From Fallopia convolvulus (taxonomy: Eukaryota > Streptophyta > Magnoliopsida > Caryophyllales > Polygonaceae): a stretch of 64,000 nucleotides of DNA. The translations under genes and the position numbers were made by a program. The stretch is from contig OZ024720.1 in NCBI GenBank assembly GCA_964016875.1, forward strand, positions 40,391,106 to 40,455,105, written 5' to 3'. Below, in pieces: positions 23,326 to 32,999 of this stretch (its first letter is position 1; each line of letters begins with the position of its first letter). Below the pieces are notes generated by a model. The model was given only the letters and a program-made list of their open reading frames with translations. It was not told the DNA's origin and did no database searches.

Positions 23326-25011
23326 ATGAGGGATGGGTTCAAGGACATGAGGACCCAATTCAATGAGTTTGGTGCATGGAGGAGGCAAGTCGACAATCAA
23401 TTTGCCCAAATTGCAACTCAAGCCCCGAGAGAGAATGGGAGACTTCCGGGCCGACCCGAGGAGAACCCCCGAGCTCATAACAATCAAAATGAAGTCCGGG
23501 CAATTGGATTGAGAAGTGGCCGAAACCTACCCGAGCCACACATGCCTAAGAAGAATGAAGAGAGCCGGACCGACTTACCCAGCAAGTCGGGTCCGACGTT
23601 CCCTGAAGTCGACCCAGCAGGAAGATCGACTCCTCTGCCCCGGACCGAGGTTGAGAGTAATTCGGGCCCGACGTACCCAGATGTCGATCCGACTACTCTG
23701 CCTCAGCTCTGCCCCAGGACCGTGATACACAACATCGGGCCCGACGTGGTGCCTAAGTCGGTCCAACCAAGAAATGTTGCAAGTGAAGTGGGGAAGTCCA
23801 AGGAGGTTGATCCAAGCAAGATTCAAGGTGCAACAACTCTTCCATATCCCTCAAAGAAGCCGAAAGATGTTGTTGAGAAAAAGTTCAAGAGGTTTCTCAA
23901 GCTTTTGCAAGGTTTGAACATCTCTATCCCGTTCACCGATGCATTGAGCGAGATGCCATCCTATGCCAAGTTTTTAAAGGAGATTTTGAGCAAGAAGAGG
24001 TCCATAGTTGAAATGCAAGATGAGGTCAAGACCTTGGAGTTACCGCAAAAGCTAGGAGATCCCGGTCGTTTTGCTATCACTATTGGTGTGGGGTCTCAAA
24101 ATTTCCAAGCCTTATGTGACCTTGGGGCAAGTGTTTCGGTGATGCCCGCTAGTATTTGGAGAAGGGCAAATTTAGGTGAAATTGAGCCGGCCAATATGTC
24201 CCTAACTATGGCCGACGGTTCCATCATCAAGGCTAAGGGAATATTGGATGACGTGCCGGTGCGAGTTGGAAAGTACTTTGTTCCCGATGATTTCGTGATC
24301 TTGGACATGCACGAGGACCCCTTGGTCCCAATCATCTTAGGAAGATCATTCTTAGCTACGGCGGGGGCAAGGTTTGATATCAAAAACGACAAGGTTTCCT
24401 TTGAGATTGGTGAAGAAAAGGTCGATTTTCACTTCAACAAGGCTTTGAATGAGCCAGACGCCTTGGCTATCCTCAAACTCGAAGAGAGTGCCAAGAGAAA
24501 AAGAGAAGAAGTGGAAGTTGCTAGAGAGGTCATTGTGTTGACGAGTGATGAAGGGTTCAATAAACAAATACAAGCAAGGGAGTTGTTGGAGCAAGTTGAG
24601 GATCAAGATGAGTCAAGGATCAATGCTAGCCCAAGGAGAAATGAAGAGTATCCTTACTTATATCCTTTTGATGTTGGTGATGACCACAATTCTTCCCAAA
24701 CTTTTGATTCCTACATTTGTTTAAGTGATTTGAAAGATGACTTAGGAGACTCCTACATTTGCCTTAGTGACTTGAAAGATGAATTGGTAGAATCTCCTAG
24801 GAATTCTTTAGATAACTTTGGTGTAGGAAAAGAGGAACATGATGGATCAAGTAAGGAGGAGAAATCTCATTCGTTGGAGGAGTATGATGAGAGAGGCCCG
24901 AGATCGGAGAGCCATGCCTATATAGACCACCGTTGGTGGTTTTATGGGTATGAGGGCAATGGGAATGGGCACAACAATGGCGAGCAATTCACCGTGTTTC
25001 ACCCGCCATGA
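23326..25011 (+). CDS. Gag linker and aspartic protease of element B
   Basis: An open 561-codon stretch continuing the gag frame. Residues 1-40 are the end of the gag tail. Residues 85-150 contain three SGPT-type repeats (SGPTFPEVDP, SGPTYPDVDP, IGPDVVPKSV) coded by the TCGGGCCCGA motif pairs. Residues 185-225 are the pre-protease segment seen in Athila (FKRFLKLLQGL, YAKFLKEILSKKR). The retropepsin follows with LCDLGASVSVMP (about 24111-24146, Asp-Leu-Gly-Ala) and VPIILGRSFLATAGA (24328 on). The C-terminal ~150 residues are acidic with a duplicated SYICLSDLKD. It ends without RT. As a separate protein it has no own start; it is part of the broken gag-pro frame. Confidence 0.8.
   Translation: MRDGFKDMRTQFNEFGAWRRQVDNQFAQIATQAPRENGRLPGRPEENPRAHNNQNEVRAIGLRSGRNLPEPHMPKKNEESRTDLPSKSGPTFPEVDPAGRSTPLPRTEVESNSGPTYPDVDPTTLPQLCPRTVIHNIGPDVVPKSVQPRNVASEVGKSKEVDPSKIQGATTLPYPSKKPKDVVEKKFKRFLKLLQGLNISIPFTDALSEMPSYAKFLKEILSKKRSIVEMQDEVKTLELPQKLGDPGRFAITIGVGSQNFQALCDLGASVSVMPASIWRRANLGEIEPANMSLTMADGSIIKAKGILDDVPVRVGKYFVPDDFVILDMHEDPLVPIILGRSFLATAGARFDIKNDKVSFEIGEEKVDFHFNKALNEPDALAILKLEESAKRKREEVEVAREVIVLTSDEGFNKQIQARELLEQVEDQDESRINASPRRNEEYPYLYPFDVGDDHNSSQTFDSYICLSDLKDDLGDSYICLSDLKDELVESPRNSLDNFGVGKEEHDGSSKEEKSHSLEEYDERGPRSESHAYIDHRWWFYGYEGNGNGHNNGEQFTVFHPP
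23587..23764. promoter_or_regulatory. Three motif pairs inside the gag-protease linker (element B)
   Basis: TCGGGYCCGA starts at 23587, 23662 and 23735, with GTCGRYCC partners at 23608, 23683 and 23757 (spacing 21, 21, 22 bp). The first closely matches the LTR copy over about 45 bp, including the preceding CCGACTT/AAGTCGG inverted repeat. These are coding bases, so DNA or RNA motif and peptide repeat overlap. Confidence 0.6.
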
Positions 25012-25025
25012 GATTGAGGTTAGGA

Positions 25026-25073
25026 AGTCAAGCTAGTGACTCTAAACGAGCGCTTCTCGGGAGGCAACCCGAG
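25026..25073 (+). other. Two-hairpin motif after the protease ORF (element B)
   Basis: Hairpin 1 at 25026-25041: AGTCA, loop AGCTAG, TGACT. Hairpin 2 at 25056-25073: CTCGGG, loop AGGCAA, CCCGAG. Compared with element A (5444-5492), one pair in each stem differs on both strands (C-G versus A-T; T-A versus C-G) while the spacer and the second loop are almost unchanged. Confidence 0.7.
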
Positions 25074-25298
25074 CTAGTAGCTTTCTTTTCGTAATTTTAC
25101 TTTGATTTCTCTTAGTTTAGCCTAGCTCTTCTCTAACCAATCTCTATCTAGTGTTTTGTGGATTTTTGGTGTTGTGTATTCTTCAAGGTTGTGTAGGATT
25201 TGAGGTGTGAAAAATATAAATGGAAATATGGAGAAAGAAGTTGCAAGAGGATGGAGTAAAATTGGTGACCCGAACACCCCACATCGAGCCCAGGTAAG

Positions 25299-26335
25299 TC
25301 GGGCCCGACACAGGGACGTCGGTCCACGACGTCGGTCCGATCCGATCGGAATGGGTGGAATGCCATTTTTGCCCTTTGACCTAATTTGTCCCTTTCCCCC
25401 ATTAATTACCATCCTCCACCTACCTACCATCTTCATATTAACCACCATTCCCAAAATACAACCCATCTCCCTCACACTCTCAAAATCGCCCCCCCCCCTC
25501 TCACCATACTCGATCCCCCATCTCCCTTTCTTCATCTCGATCCGATCACGAAAAGGCCTCCCTAGCCCGATTCCAAGTAGAAATTTCGAGTTCAATCTCG
25601 TTCTTCATCCCCCATCTCGATCTAGGTTGAGAAAGTTTGAGTTCTAAGTTGTTTGTTTGTTTAAAAGTTCAATACTCTTCAAATCCGGTATGTGTTACTC
25701 GATCTCTACCTATTTCCTTGGAGATTTTGTGCTTTCATTGCATAGATTGAGTAATGCCATGTTTGATTGAGAGTTTGAGCTTGAGCATCAATGGTGGATT
25801 TGCATGATTTGTGAAATTGAGCTTCAAAGTTGTTTATGCATGCTTGGATCCATTTAGAACTTCGATTAGGGATGTTTGATGGTTGAATTTGAAATTTAAG
25901 TGCATGATAGAGTGATTTGGGTTGATTTGAGGATAGAGTCGAAGCATGAACTAGGTCGAGATCGACGTGCCCATGTAAGTCGGGCCCGAGTTGTGGAAGT
26001 GGGTCCATCAAGTCGGACCGAGGTTGAGGATGTGTCGGGCCCAACATAGGTTGGAAGTCGATCCATGTTGCTTTTGCTCTCTTCTTGTGATATCATGTGG
26101 ATTCATGTGTTTCATTGGTGGCTATAGCTTAATCATGATGTAGTATGATCATTTGCTTAGCCATTGTTAGAAGATATCCATGATGATTCATGTTGGATTG
26201 TGATGCATGTGTGTTTAGAGACTAAGTATGGGGTTCCCTTGTGTTGATGTGTTGATGTGTGTTGATGAGTGCTTTTTTTGAGTTGTGTGGAGTTTATCTT
26301 GGACCCTTTTGTTTGGTTGGATGTGTGTGGGTACC
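25299..26335 (+). promoter_or_regulatory. Possible internal promoter and leader intron for ORF2 (element B)
   Basis: Motif pairs at 25299/25318 and, further on, 25980/25999 and 26034/26057. After the first pair comes CCATTTTTGCCC (25362), matching CCACTTTTGCCC just upstream of the LTR TATA box (20886), so this looks like a copy of the LTR promoter. A CT-rich leader follows (25390-25520). A possible donor CCG|GTATGT at 25688 and acceptor TTTTTTTGAG ending at 26282 would remove a 595-nt intron before the ORF2 ATG. No clear TATA box is seen. Confidence 0.42.
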
Positions 26336-28018
26336 ATGGAGACTAGAGCTTCATCATCTCATGCGAAAAGGCCGAAGAAGAAGTCCAAGAAGTCAAGAAA
26401 AGAGCCACAGTTGGATGATGTTTACTTGGAGGATGATGAGCAAGTTGAGAGTTATGCAAGGTATATGGCGCTTGAGCATCACACAAGGTGGCTTGATTGG
26501 GAAACCGTGAGGAAGATGGACATGGATCAAGCTCTTCCAAGGTGCTACTCTCACATCGGTCTCAATGGGATGCTAAGGTGGGACAACACCCACTATCCCG
26601 CCCTCACCTCGGAATTCATGGCCACTTTTGAATGCACTTATGATAATGTGGAGGATGAGGAAGGGGCGATCACCTTCCAATTGGGCAATGAGGACCACAA
26701 TCTCTCTCTTAGGGACTTGGCTACCTACTTCGGGTTTCCATGTCCAAGAGAAGAGACCGGCGTCGACAACGAGAAGGCGAACCAAGTGTGGCGGCATGTG
26801 GCCGGGAAGAGCGAGATGAGAAAGGGCGCCACCACAACCGAGATTGCTAGCCCTCTTTTTCGGGTCATGGTGCGAGTTTTGGGATGTGAAATCTATGCTC
26901 GTCATGAGTTGAGCAAGCCGATGAAGGAAGAGATTATGTTGCTACATGAGATGCTCTTCCACACCGAGAAGCCCATGAACCTTGCATGGGAGTGGGTCAA
27001 GATGGTGCGAGACTTCCAAAGCTTCTCTTGGATCTACTTCGGCAGGATGATAGCAAGGCTAGCCATGCATCTAGGAGTCGATCTTAACAAGTATTCTCTG
27101 GCTCCGAATGGTGTTGAGTATATGAACATGAAGTATTTCAAGAAGGCCAACATCATCAAGGAGAAGCTTTACATGATTTCTTTGGCCCCTCACTCGAACT
27201 ATGATGGTGTGTCGATCCGGTTGGCGCCCAACCTCTATGATCTTTCTCGGTATCACAATTGGTACCAAGTGTGGGCCGGCAAGCCACACTCATTTGGTGA
27301 CCCCGAAGGTGCAATAGAGGGGCGGGGACAACAACCTCAACACATTCGGTTTACCTCCCCTCCATCTTCACCGGATTTCGACCAAGATAACTTTGTGTTT
27401 GCACGTCCTGGGGAAGACATGGACGTCGATCAAGAGAAAAATGAAGAAGATGAGCGCTTCCAAGGCTTGATGGCCAACCTCCGAGCCACGCACCAAGCTC
27501 CAACACTGGGGAACCGAGGTACACATGTCATTGGGCCCGACTTCCCTCAAAGTCGGTTCGGTGCCTTCTATGGTGATGAGGTCCCGAGGCACTATGAGCA
27601 TGGAGAGGGGAGTGGTGCAAGGCGAGAACAAGCTCAAGGTGGCGGTTATGAAGGCTACGCCCAATGGTATGGTCTGGGAATGGTGTTTCCCGAGCGACAA
27701 CAAACGGTGGACATGTCCTTCTTGGCCAACCAAATGGCCCATCTTCAACTTCAACAAGAGAATGTTCTTCAAGAGGTCCATCAAGTGAATCTTCAACAAC
27801 AATACATGTACCAACAACAACAACAATTGCTTCAACAACAAGGTGCTTTCCAAGCTAGCCAAGAAGAGATGAACCGAGCCCTCGGCTACACTAGGCGAGA
27901 GGTGGAGGAGCTTAGAGAGGTGGAGGACCAAAGGTGGCGGGTCCAAGATAGCTTCAACACATGGATGAGCGGGAACTTCCCTTCCCGTGAGGACCAATGG
28001 ACGCGCCCGGATCCTTAA
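26336..28018 (+). CDS. ORF2 of element B (Athila ORF1-like protein), intact
   Basis: 560 codons, uninterrupted. ATG 26336 in a good context (ACCATGG) is preferred to upstream codons. The N-terminus is strongly basic (KRPKKKSKKSRK, residues about 10-21), a likely nuclear localisation signal. A globular domain follows (residues 35-330) with LRWDNTHYPALTSEFMATFE, ITFQLGNEDHNLSLRDLATYFGFP and a helical stretch near WIYFGRMIARLAMHLG. After an acidic linker comes a Gln-rich, coiled-coil C-terminus (residues 450-530). It resembles the Athila ORF-1 and 'putative plant transposon protein' families of unknown function. It lacks RT, protease or transposase motifs. It is the only intact ORF of element B, which suggests it was kept by selection until recently. 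Nuclear DNA or RNA binding is inference only. Confidence 0.75.
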   Translation: METRASSSHAKRPKKKSKKSRKEPQLDDVYLEDDEQVESYARYMALEHHTRWLDWETVRKMDMDQALPRCYSHIGLNGMLRWDNTHYPALTSEFMATFECTYDNVEDEEGAITFQLGNEDHNLSLRDLATYFGFPCPREETGVDNEKANQVWRHVAGKSEMRKGATTTEIASPLFRVMVRVLGCEIYARHELSKPMKEEIMLLHEMLFHTEKPMNLAWEWVKMVRDFQSFSWIYFGRMIARLAMHLGVDLNKYSLAPNGVEYMNMKYFKKANIIKEKLYMISLAPHSNYDGVSIRLAPNLYDLSRYHNWYQVWAGKPHSFGDPEGAIEGRGQQPQHIRFTSPPSSPDFDQDNFVFARPGEDMDVDQEKNEEDERFQGLMANLRATHQAPTLGNRGTHVIGPDFPQSRFGAFYGDEVPRHYEHGEGSGARREQAQGGGYEGYAQWYGLGMVFPERQQTVDMSFLANQMAHLQLQQENVLQEVHQVNLQQQYMYQQQQQLLQQQGAFQASQEEMNRALGYTRREVEELREVEDQRWRVQDSFNTWMSGNFPSREDQWTRPDP

Positions 28019-29868
28019 CTCCAACCACCACCACAAGACTTCTACCAAGAGGAAGTGTACGAGAGGGAGCGGCAAGCGAGACTCCAAAGAGGACGTAGGC
28101 GTGACAACCCCTTCGAGTGATCCTAGACATGCCATTGAAGAATAAAGAAATTGTGAGCTCTTTGAACTCTTCTCTCTTGCTCTTAAGTTTTGGTTTCCTT
28201 GTTTGATGGGGGCATTAAAATTTTAAATATGGGGTGGGGGGTAAGTGTGCTCATGATTTCACTTGCTTGTGTGTTTATTATTTTGAGGATATTTGGTTTT
28301 CGGTTTCTAGTTTGTGTTTGGGGTGTTTGTTTCTTGATTTGTGGTTTGTGGAATGACATGGATGATTGATTTGGTTTTGAATGGATGAGTCTTTGGTTTT
28401 GGTTTTAGAGAATTTTTTTGCAAAAATCCATACAAATTTGAAAAATTGTGTTGAAAACAACAAAAAGATTTTGTGTTTTGTAGTTTTTGGACTAGAAATT
28501 CCCATCTTAGATTGCCAAATGAAAGCTAATGATGATGTGAGCATGTAAATTCCTTTGCATATTTTTGGATGGTTTAGCCTCTAAAAAGATGTTGCTTTTG
28601 ATGTGATCATGATATCTTGCTTGTTTTATTGAACATGTGAGTTCTAGGATGAGTTCTTATGCAACTAAGTATGAACCCTTGTGAGATTGATTTTTGGCCA
28701 TTTTAGGGATGCTTGTTCATATTTGCATATCCCTCATGTTTCTTGTGTGATTAGCTCATGCATGCTTAGTAAAACTTGCTATTGCGGTGTTTATCTATTT
28801 TCCAAGACCGTCATGAGATTTGTCCTAGCATTGTCACATTGATTTTGAACTTTATTCTTTTAGTCACATAAATGTTCCATATCCTACCATGAAGTGAATC
28901 CTTTGTTTGTAGCCCCGTTTTAGCCTAAGCCTTTGTTTGAAACTCCTCAAAAATATTATTCCTAGCCTTATATGACTTGACCCTTATGGGATTGGACTTT
29001 AGAAGAGAGGTTTGGATAGTATTTGAAGAGTTGAGATTCTCTTTGGTTTAAGGGCAAAGAATGGTGTTATGAATCATGTGGGTAGTGCATCTTTGTTGTG
29101 CAAAAAGAAAAATGAAGAAAAAAAGGAAGAAAGAAAGAAAGAAAATGTTGGAAATGGAAAGTGGAATGAAGGTAAAGAGTTTAAGTGAAGAAAAAGGGTC
29201 CGACCGAGTTACACACCACATCGGGCCCGATGTCATAAGAAAGTCGGTCTAGTGTAGAAAGTGTGGAAAATATAACAAAAAGCCTAAGAGCAAGGATGAA
29301 GTGGAATGTTAAGTGAAATTTTTGGTTGAGATGAAAAATGTTAAGTCTTTTGGATGAGTGTGAAATTGATTGTGGAATTTTGGTGAAGTTGCTGAGAGTT
29401 TAGGTTGTTCAATCCCCATTATAAGCACCACAAGACCAAATAATTCCCACCTTGAGAAATACCAAAAGCCCCATTACAACCCGACCGAATGGAACCTCTT
29501 TGAGGACCTCCATTGAGCCAAGTTCGAATTCTTTGTGTACTTTGTATTAGGCATCTCTAGGTGGAGAAATTGGTGATATTAGCTTCAATAGTAAAGTCCT
29601 TACTTGCATGATTTTTGAGCTTGAGTGTTCATTGCTAAACCCATATACATGATGAGTGATACACATTCACATATCCCTAAAGTGAGGCTTAGTTGCATTG
29701 ACTCTATTCCTTGGAACACTTAATCATGTGGGATGATGTAATCTTACTTGAATATCAATCACTTGTGCTTAAATGTGTTTTCATACGAGGCTTTACTTGA
29801 AGATTATGTTTCGGTCTTGCTTACATTGTTATTGCTTGAGGACAAGCAAGTTTAAGTATGGGGTATTT
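28019..29868 (+). mobile_element. 3' untranslated region of element B
   Basis: No supported gene. It carries the motif pair TCGGGCCCGA (29221) and GTCGGTCT (29243), the GCCCCATTACAACCCGACC block shared with A0 (near 29468), hairpin GCTTG-AGGA-CAAGC at 29834-29847 and a purine tract before the LTR. Confidence 0.7.
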
Positions 29869-31295
29869 TGTTGTCTCTTTATTTGGTGGTGTTTTTATAT
29901 ATGATTTCCTTTGTAAATATGTTTCTTTTTCCCCTTTTCTTGTGTGTTTTGTTCCTTTTTAGCTTAGTTCCCGTATTTCTATGAGATTCGGAGACTATGC
30001 GCGTTTTATGTGTTTTTGTAGGTGTTTTGGCATGGATCAAGGGTCGTTTTGAAGGAGAATCGGAACATGGAACAAGGCCCGAGCTTAAGAGGGAAAGAGA
30101 GGAGCAAGCCATGAAGAAGAACAAGAGAAAAGCCAACAAGAAGAAGGTGGAACGAGGTCCGGATCGAGCTGGAACCAACGCCGGACCCGATGTTGAATTT
30201 TCGACCTCGGACCGACTTGCCCAGTAAGTCGGGCCCGAGGTTGCTCCGTGTCGGTCCGAGTCGGTCGCTGACTGCTTGTGCTCCAAGGCACGAAATTGTA
30301 AACTACCACTTTTGCCCCTCATCTATAAAGGCTCTCTTGTCTTCTAATTGGGGGAGGTTCCCACACACAAGGGAGGAGGTTCCCACACTTAGCAAGGAAC
30401 CAACCCTCAAAAACTCTCAAGAGGATACTTGGAGAGCAAGGAGGAAGGAGAAGAGAAGGAGAAGAGAGAGAATCGGCCAAGGAGAGGGAGATTTGATAGG
30501 TTTGGTTGATAGATTAGCTTTGCTTTGTTTTGATTTTGTGGATTTGGAAACCTTTGATTGGAGTTTGTGGATTGCTTTTGATTTGTGAATGAAACTTGGC
30601 TTTGGTTTGAGATTGATGATGTTGATTGCTTTGCTTTTTGATTTGTTTGCTTTCTTTGTTTGCCATATGGAGTAGATCTCCTTGATCTTGGGTTATGGGG
30701 GAAAACTCTAGCTAGGTTGGGCTAGAAATCCCAATTCCATAGCCTTGAGTGCTTGATCTAGGAACCCACTCTACATAGAGCTACAATTCCTTACAAAAGT
30801 AAGGAATCAAGGCTTGTGATTGGCAAAGTAGCGAAAGTGAACATTTGTCCATCTCAAGACCTTGCTTCGAAGGGGATTTCCCCAATGATCGATGTGTAGA
30901 AGTGGTTGGAACGAGGGTGAAAGCACTCGATCTTATTCCGATCATCACTTATTGCTTGAATTGGGGTGGAAAAGCCTTAATCTACTAGAGAAGGAACCCA
31001 AAAGCCCAAGATCTACTTTCAATCTTTGAGTTCGACAAACCCAGCTACATCGGGCCCGACTTGCTCTACGTCGGTCCCGACTTCCCTCTTGTCGCCAACA
31101 TCGGGCCCGACGTGACACTTGTGTCGGTCCCGACTGTTCTCTTTGTTTTCCTTTGTTTTAAGTTCTCATTTCCAGCTTTCTAGTGTCTAGGCACCTCAAT
31201 CGAGTAGATTTCCCGAGCGTTCGATACCCACCACGTGCTACAACGGGGTCGGGTTATAAATTGTATCTCTAGACCCTCGCACACACGAGCGATCA
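29869..31295 (+). repeat. 3' LTR of element B
   Basis: TGTTGTCTC...GAGCGATCA, 1427 bp, about ten differences from the 5' LTR. Motifs at 30229, 31050 and 31101; TATA box at 30323. Followed by the target duplication CAAAT at 31296-31300. Confidence 0.93.
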
Positions 31296-31300
31296 CAAAT

Positions 31301-31436
31301 CATATAATTATATTCAGGAAACAATCTGTCGTTGACTATATTACACCACCCCTACAATTGAATACTGAGTATTTCAATTTGTTTAATCACAAAATTCCAT
31401 CTAAATGTAAGGCCAGATTAATATGTAGTTAAATTT
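31301..31436. other. Host flank between element B and the LINE
   Basis: 136 bp of AT-rich sequence. Its last 18 bases, TAATATGTAGTTAAATTT at 31419-31436, are the 5' target-site duplication of the LINE and recur at 36989-37006. Confidence 0.85.
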
Positions 31437-31525
31437 GGATACACAAAACCCTAGGGTTAGAGAGCGATTAGGGCAGTGTGTCTTCCGGTGATTTCTCCAA
31501 TTGCTTCCTCTCTCCGGTGTCTTCC

Positions 31526-32997
31526 ATGGGAGATAGGGTTTCTCCCGCCGTCATCATGCGGGTTTCACCAACGAGTGTGTGTGGACAGAACAGTTACTCA
31601 ACGGGTAGGGTTATCAACATGGGAGAAGAGATAGAGAAGAGAAACTTTAATCTGACTGAGGAAGAATGTGAGATTGTGGAAGGAGTAATTGATGATGAAA
31701 AGGGTGTCCAGGGCAATGAGTCGCAGTTGTTGGTTGGAACTTTGCTGACTAATAGGCCTTTCAGTGCATATGCCCTAAAAACGACGTTGAGAGGTGCATG
31801 GAAACTGAAGGAGGGATCCATATTCAGGGAGTTACGTCCAAACCTGTTTCTGTTCAAGTTTGGAAGCAAAGTGGAGAAGGAGAAGGTGATACGTGAGGGC
31901 CCTTGGTCTTTTGATCGGTCCTTAGTAGCATTGAAAGAGCCGGGTGTGGAACAACCGTCGAAGATGACTATAACTAAGGTTCCTTTCTGGGTTCGTGTTT
32001 ATGATCTTCCCCTCGAGGCTATGAATGTTGAGACAGCAGAGATAGTGGGGAAGGATTTTGGTGGCCTGAAGAATTATCAGAAGAAGACTTCCTGGTTTGT
32101 GCGAAATTCATCCGTATTAGGGTTTTGGTGGACATCACACGTCCTCTAAGAAGGGGCATCATGACGAAGATTAAGGGTAAGAAAATGTGGGTTGAAATAA
32201 AATATGAACGTCTTCTGAATTTCTGCTATTCGTGTGGTATGTTGGGTCATGTTGATCTGGATTGTGAGGATGGTGATAAGAAGGAAATGCAGGGTGAGTA
32301 TGGAGACTAGTTGAGGGCATCTCCACTGATGTTGCACCAGGCAAGGAATGATTATGAGCGTGATCAAGAGCGAAGTCGGTTGCGTAAGTTAGGGAAGAAA
32401 GGAAAGGAGGCGGAGGAAAGCAGTAACAGAGGTATAGGAGGGGTCAAAGCTCGAAAGTCTTTATTAGAGCTGTTGGCTGAAGAAAATATGGGGAAAGAGA
32501 CAGATGAGAAAAATTAAAAACAAACTGCAATAGAGGCAGAGTGCAGCAACGTGGTTGGGAAAATTTGTACAGCCGAAAAGAATAAAGAATTGGAGGAGGT
32601 GGTGCAAGAGACTCAAGAGAAGTTGAAGGCCATTTGTGTGAGTGGAAATGAGATGACAAAGAAGACTAGTAAGATTAAAGAAAAAGAGAAAGAGGGTTCT
32701 GAGTTTAGTAGTAGTGTGGGAATTGCGGTAAATGAAGGAAAAGCTAATAGTGAGAAGGAGAAAAATCAGAGGGAGAAAGGGGGGGAGGGGAATCAGGCTG
32801 GTAGGGGAAGGAAAAGACGAGCTAGAACTGGAGGGGAGAAATGTACTGTGGAAAAAAGTGAATCTAAGAGAAAGTTAATTGATAGTGGACAAGGAGATAT
32901 GAAAGTAGATGACACTGGTGGGATGATTGTTGAGACCGAGAGGAAAAAGCTAAGGTCGGCGGGGGAGACGGAAAGTCTCCCTTGCCGGGCATTATGA
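31526..32997 (+). pseudogene. LINE ORF1 (DUF4283 and zinc knuckle), broken
   Basis: ATG 31526 (CCATGGGAG) starts the frame. Residues about 50-175 form the DUF4283 domain (TLRGAWKLKEGSIFRELRPN, FKFGSKVEKEKVIREGPWSF, VPFWVRVYDLP), an RNA-binding fold common in plant LINE ORF1 proteins. The frame shifts near 32100; the next piece has the zinc knuckle CYSC-x4-H-x4-C at about 32223-32265. Stops at 32308 and 32515 interrupt a lysine-rich, nuclear-type C-terminus (GRGRKRRARTGG). ORF1 would coat the LINE RNA. Confidence 0.8.
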
Positions 32998-32999
32998 AT

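Larger units (their letters stand above)
20449..31295 (+). mobile_element. Complete Athila-type element B, RT- and integrase-less
   Basis: Two 1427-bp LTRs flank an 8-kb interior. The 5-bp target duplications CAAAT lie at 20444-20448 and 31296-31300. Next to the 5' LTR is a primer-binding site complementary to tRNA-Asp, as in Athila. The interior encodes gag, zinc knuckle and protease, then a two-hairpin motif, a long promoter-like region, an intact ORF2 and a 1.85-kb 3' UTR. No RT, RNase H or integrase is present, so movement would need enzymes from another element. By eye the LTRs differ at about ten positions (over 99% identity), which indicates a recent insertion. Confidence 0.92.

Noticed and set aside
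27368..28135. 255-codon minus-strand ORF
   Set aside because: Shadow of the intact ORF2 on the plus strand; Leu-rich composition comes from the Gln-rich complement.
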